Under the pieces are notes generated by a model. The model saw only the letters and a program-made list of their open reading frames with translations, ran no database searches and was not told the origin of the DNA. Positions 62,037 through 64,000 of a stretch of DNA of 64,000 nucleotides are shown in pieces. Within the stretch, counting starts at the first letter, position 1; each line of letters starts with the position of its first letter. The DNA is taken from the NCBI RefSeq assembly GCF_900580675.1, contig NZ_UTBG01000186.1, forward strand, positions 62,001 through 126,000, given 5' to 3'. The DNA is from Pseudomonas viridiflava. Its GTDB lineage: Bacteria > Pseudomonadota > Gammaproteobacteria > Pseudomonadales > Pseudomonadaceae. Both the position numbers and the translations under genes were made by a program.

Positions 62037-62108
62037 TTAGCGGGCTTTCGGTGCTACCAAGAAAGCCAAGTTAGCGATGTGGGAAGTTTCCAGACTAATT
62101 GTTTTCAT
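62037..62108 (-). CDS. 23-residue peptide, probable precursor of a modified peptide
   Basis: A 24-codon frame (including TAA) begins MKTISLETSH and ends VAPKAR, with a hydrophobic middle (LAFL). The ribosome binding site is excellent: AAAAAGGAG seven bases before ATG, stronger than those of the downstream enzymes. It is first in the operon, with AT-rich promoter-like DNA upstream and a stem-loop downstream. Size and position are like those of PqqA-type precursors, though I see no sequence likeness to a known one. Candidate modification sites are His10, Lys21, Arg23, Asn13 and Ser/Thr residues; there is no Cys. A translated regulatory leader is the main alternative. Confidence 0.62.
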   Translation of the reverse strand: MKTISLETSHIANLAFLVAPKAR

Positions 62109-62168
62109 TTTGGATCTCCTTTTTCAACTTGATCTGATTGATGTGCCACCGGCAGTGGTGACATGGAA

Positions 62169-62196
62169 ATAGTAGGCGTTGATTATAAATTTTCAA
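62169..62196 (-). promoter_or_regulatory. Promoter candidate for the peptide operon
   Basis: On the minus strand TTGAAA (62191-62196) and TACTAT (62169-62174) are 16 bases apart, and a perfect TATAAT (62182-62187) overlaps this interval with a poor -35. Either would start transcription about 55-70 bases before the peptide start codon. The region is strongly AT-rich. Confidence 0.45.
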
Positions 62197-62297
62197 GAAA
62201 AAGTGACGTAAGAGACTTCTAGTTTTCTTGTCGGATTGGTACTACAGAGTGAGGCAGGCTCTCAGTTTTAAGTTTGATTAAGTACCATTAGAAAGTG

Positions 62298-62543
62298 TCA
62301 GGTGGGACATTTCGAAGAGTCATGAATTCGAGGGAATTTTCCTTCATATGTGAACCAACTGTTGGGCAACGACCGGGAGATGATGCTCTTGATGAACTGC
62401 GTCTCGCAATTTTCAGGTGCGTCGGGTGGTCCGGGTCCTGTCGACCGCGTTCGAGCATGTATATTGCGGACCATGTGACGGACGCTGGTCCGCAGGATGT
62501 TTTGCAGGCAGTGGGTGGATGTTTTCGAGCGGTAATCAGGCAT
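62298..62543 (-). pseudogene. Chimeric open frame starting with ilvD codons
   Basis: An 81-codon frame starts with the first 11 ilvD codons (MPDYRSKTSTH, from the right-hand repeat) and then runs into unrelated sequence (CLQNILRTSVRH and onward) that I cannot assign. It is best read as a by-product of the recombination that duplicated the ilvD 5' end, not as a working gene. The unassigned 62298-62510 part could be a remnant of a mobile element or of the donor chromosome. Confidence 0.6.
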
Positions 62544-62615
62544 GGAGCACTCCGGGCGGCTAATCAGGTACTACTGGGGGAGTAAGCTTCTATTGACGTC
62601 TGTCGTATTCAGAGA
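62511..62615. repeat. Direct repeat, right copy (ilvD 5' end and upstream)
   Basis: Same sequence and orientation as 58450-58568 with few changes: one base missing after the ATG complement (GGCATGG instead of GGCATTGG), no 14-15-base tandem duplication, GGGGGA for GGGGA, and AAGCTT for GAGCTT. Homology fades out after TATTCAGAGAA. It lies upstream of the DUF4153 gene. Confidence 0.9.
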
Positions 62616-62720
62616 ATATCCCTCTGCATGTCAGCCTGAGCCTACAGCAGGAATTTCCTGACCTTATAGGATGTTGGCTAGCCTATAGCGCTCAGGCTTA
62701 TATCGCCCAAAGGAATTGGA

Positions 62721-64000
62721 ATGCCCGGTATCAATCGTTTTCCAGTGCTCTACCTGTTGATCGGCCTGCTCCAGGGCTTGGTGTTCTATTACTCCGCCGA
62801 GCTGCATCGCGTGGGTGCAACGCTGTTTTTCGTCACCAATACGTTGGTCCTGGTGGGCGGTACCGCGTTGCAGTTGCTCGGGGAAAAGCTCCGGCAGTGG
62901 CGCTCCGTTTTGCTTACGCTGGCGTTCACCTTACTGATGGGCGGTATGACGCTGTGGGTGAGTTACGACGCCCAGAGCCTGGACGGCAAGCAGTGGCTGT
63001 TCTTGTCCTGGTCCGTCAGCCTGGTGCTGCTCAGCTATATCTGTGCCTGTTTCCTGTTCGCCTGGCCCGCCGCCAAGGGCCAACGTTGGCGCTATGAAGA
63101 CCTGTTTCAGCAAGCCTGGAACAGCGTGTTCATCGTGCTGTATGCACTGATTCTGGTAACCGTGTTCCTGCTGGTGCTCAAGTTGTGGGGTCGGCTGTTC
63201 GTGATGCTGGGCATCGAGTTCTTCGAGCGCCACTTCTGGAGCCGGTGGTTCCTGTGCTTCAGCCTGCCGCTTGTGTTCGCGCTGGGCATGCACCTGGGTT
63301 CGCGAAACGAGCGTGTCATTGGGCAGATGCGCGACATGCTGTTCGGTGCCTGCAAGTTGCTGCTGCCGTTGATCGCGCTGCTCAGCGTGCTGTTCTGCCT
63401 GACCTTGCCGTTTACCGGGCTCCAGCGGATTTGGGCGACGGGTTATTCCACACCAATCCTGCTGGTGCTGGCCGGTGCCCAATTGTTCTTGCTCAACGGC
63501 GTGTTCCAGGCGGGCGGCCAAACTCGGCCCTACCCGACATGGCTGACGCGCCTTATCGAGCTGAGCCTGCTGTGCCTGCCGATTCTCGCCGGGCTGGCGT
63601 TTTACTCCAGCTGGCTGAGGGTTGAGCAATACGCCTTGTCGCCGCAACGTTTTATCGCCCTGATGCTGGCGTTGGTGTGTGGCTTGTATGGTTTGGCCGC
63701 CGTGTGGGCGGTGGCGCTGCGTTCGCCGGTCTGGTTGGGCAGCTTGCGCATGACCAACCCGCCCTTGGCCCTGCTGTTTTGCGCGCTGCTGGTGTTGATC
63801 AATACGCCGCTGCTCGACCCGGTGCGGCTCAGCGCGAACGATCAGGTGCGCCGCTTGCTCGACGGGCGCACCAAGCCTGAAGCGTTTGACGCGTACTACC
63901 TGCGCTTTGATCTGGAGAAGGCGGGTGAGGAGGCCTACGCCAAGTTGCAGATTGACCTGGACCAGGAGCGCATTCTGGACCCGGAGGGCCGCCGCGCCTT
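62721..64000 (+). CDS. DUF4153 membrane protein, 5' part only
   Basis: The frame is open from ATG 62721 to the end of the window (426 codons seen). AAAGGAA lies before the start. The protein opens with MPGINRFPVLYLLIGLLQGL and shows about ten hydrophobic segments (such as FFVTNTLVLVGGTALQLLG, SLVLLSYICACFLFAW, SVFIVLYALILVTVFLLVLK), then a hydrophilic region (FDAYYLRFDLEKAGEEAYAK). This is the layout of DUF4153 proteins. GC-rich codon use is back to the chromosomal norm, so it marks the right flank of the inserted segment. Function is unknown. Confidence 0.82.
   Translation, partial: MPGINRFPVLYLLIGLLQGLVFYYSAELHRVGATLFFVTNTLVLVGGTALQLLGEKLRQWRSVLLTLAFTLLMGGMTLWVSYDAQSLDGKQWLFLSWSVSLVLLSYICACFLFAWPAAKGQRWRYEDLFQQAWNSVFIVLYALILVTVFLLVLKLWGRLFVMLGIEFFERHFWSRWFLCFSLPLVFALGMHLGSRNERVIGQMRDMLFGACKLLLPLIALLSVLFCLTLPFTGLQRIWATGYSTPILLVLAGAQLFLLNGVFQAGGQTRPYPTWLTRLIELSLLCLPILAGLAFYSSWLRVEQYALSPQRFIALMLALVCGLYGLAAVWAVALRSPVWLGSLRMTNPPLALLFCALLVLINTPLLDPVRLSANDQVRRLLDGRTKPEAFDAYYLRFDLEKAGEEAYAKLQIDLDQERILDPEGRRA

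Noticed and set aside
62298..62510. Possible transposase remnant
   Set aside because: Neither strand gives a motif I can tie to a transposase family; left as unassigned DNA.
58450..62615. Island as a prophage, transposon or ICE
   Set aside because: No integrase, transposase, phage structural or conjugation gene is visible, and the flanking repeat is part of ilvD rather than a transposon end or tRNA attachment site.

Overview
The window looks like chromosomal DNA of a fluorescent Pseudomonas of the P. fluorescens group. The genes are GC-rich and have closest relatives in Pseudomonas. Gene order from about 7.7 kb to 58.5 kb follows the P. aeruginosa PAO1 stretch spuI-spuBCDEFGH-hacB ... serA ... 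rpiA/ilvA ... rppH-ptsP ... lgt-thyA ... folA ... ilvD (this is from memory, not from a search). Many intergenic gaps hold paired, inverted REP-type palindromes of the kind that abound in P. fluorescens genomes.

Layout. 1-814: 3' end of an OprD-family porin. 1085-6708: organosulfur block, with the 1-Cys peroxiredoxin lsfA followed by ssuE-ssuA-ssuD-ssuC-ssuB-ssuF, which imports alkanesulfonates and removes their sulfite. 6827-7456: TetR-type regulator. 7688-17997: polyamine block, with divergent spuI, the catabolic pair spuB-spuC, and the ABC transporter spuDEFGH. 18110-27337: HD-domain protein, GlxA-type regulator, a penicillin-acylase family enzyme in the hacB position, and several small secreted or cytoplasmic proteins. 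27403-30940: serA opposite a D-2-hydroxyglutarate dehydrogenase and an FAH-family hydrolase. 31181-43254: two SdiA-regulated-type paralogues, rpiA/ilvA, a HAD phosphatase, rppH-ptsP, an NRDE protein, a TauE/SafE permease, lgt and thyA. 43383-46181: divergent cadR/cadA cadmium resistance pair with a textbook MerR-type operator. 46184-52286: overlapping DUF2868/DUF3482 pair, folA, tcyP and a PchP-like phosphatase. 52491-56547: an ECF sigma / FecR / TonB-receptor iron-uptake module. 56641-58482: ilvD.

The most unusual part is 58.5-62.6 kb. A visibly AT-richer, REP-free segment is inserted directly upstream of ilvD and is flanked by two direct copies (about 105-120 bp) of the ilvD 5' end plus its upstream DNA. 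On the minus strand it carries a compact operon: a 23-codon peptide gene with a strong ribosome binding site (62037-62108), a stem-loop, a SagB/ThcOx-type flavin dehydrogenase (60897-61979), an AurF-like diiron oxygenase with all seven metal ligands in place (59926-60891), and a Bcr/CflA-type MFS exporter (58725-59933). I infer a small ribosomally encoded, oxidatively modified peptide product with its own exporter. I do not recognise it as any characterised pathway, and there is no YcaO cyclodehydratase, radical SAM enzyme or peptidase nearby. The window ends inside a DUF4153 membrane protein gene that probably marks the return to the normal chromosome.

All functional statements rest on reading the translated sequences and on general family knowledge; no database search was run.
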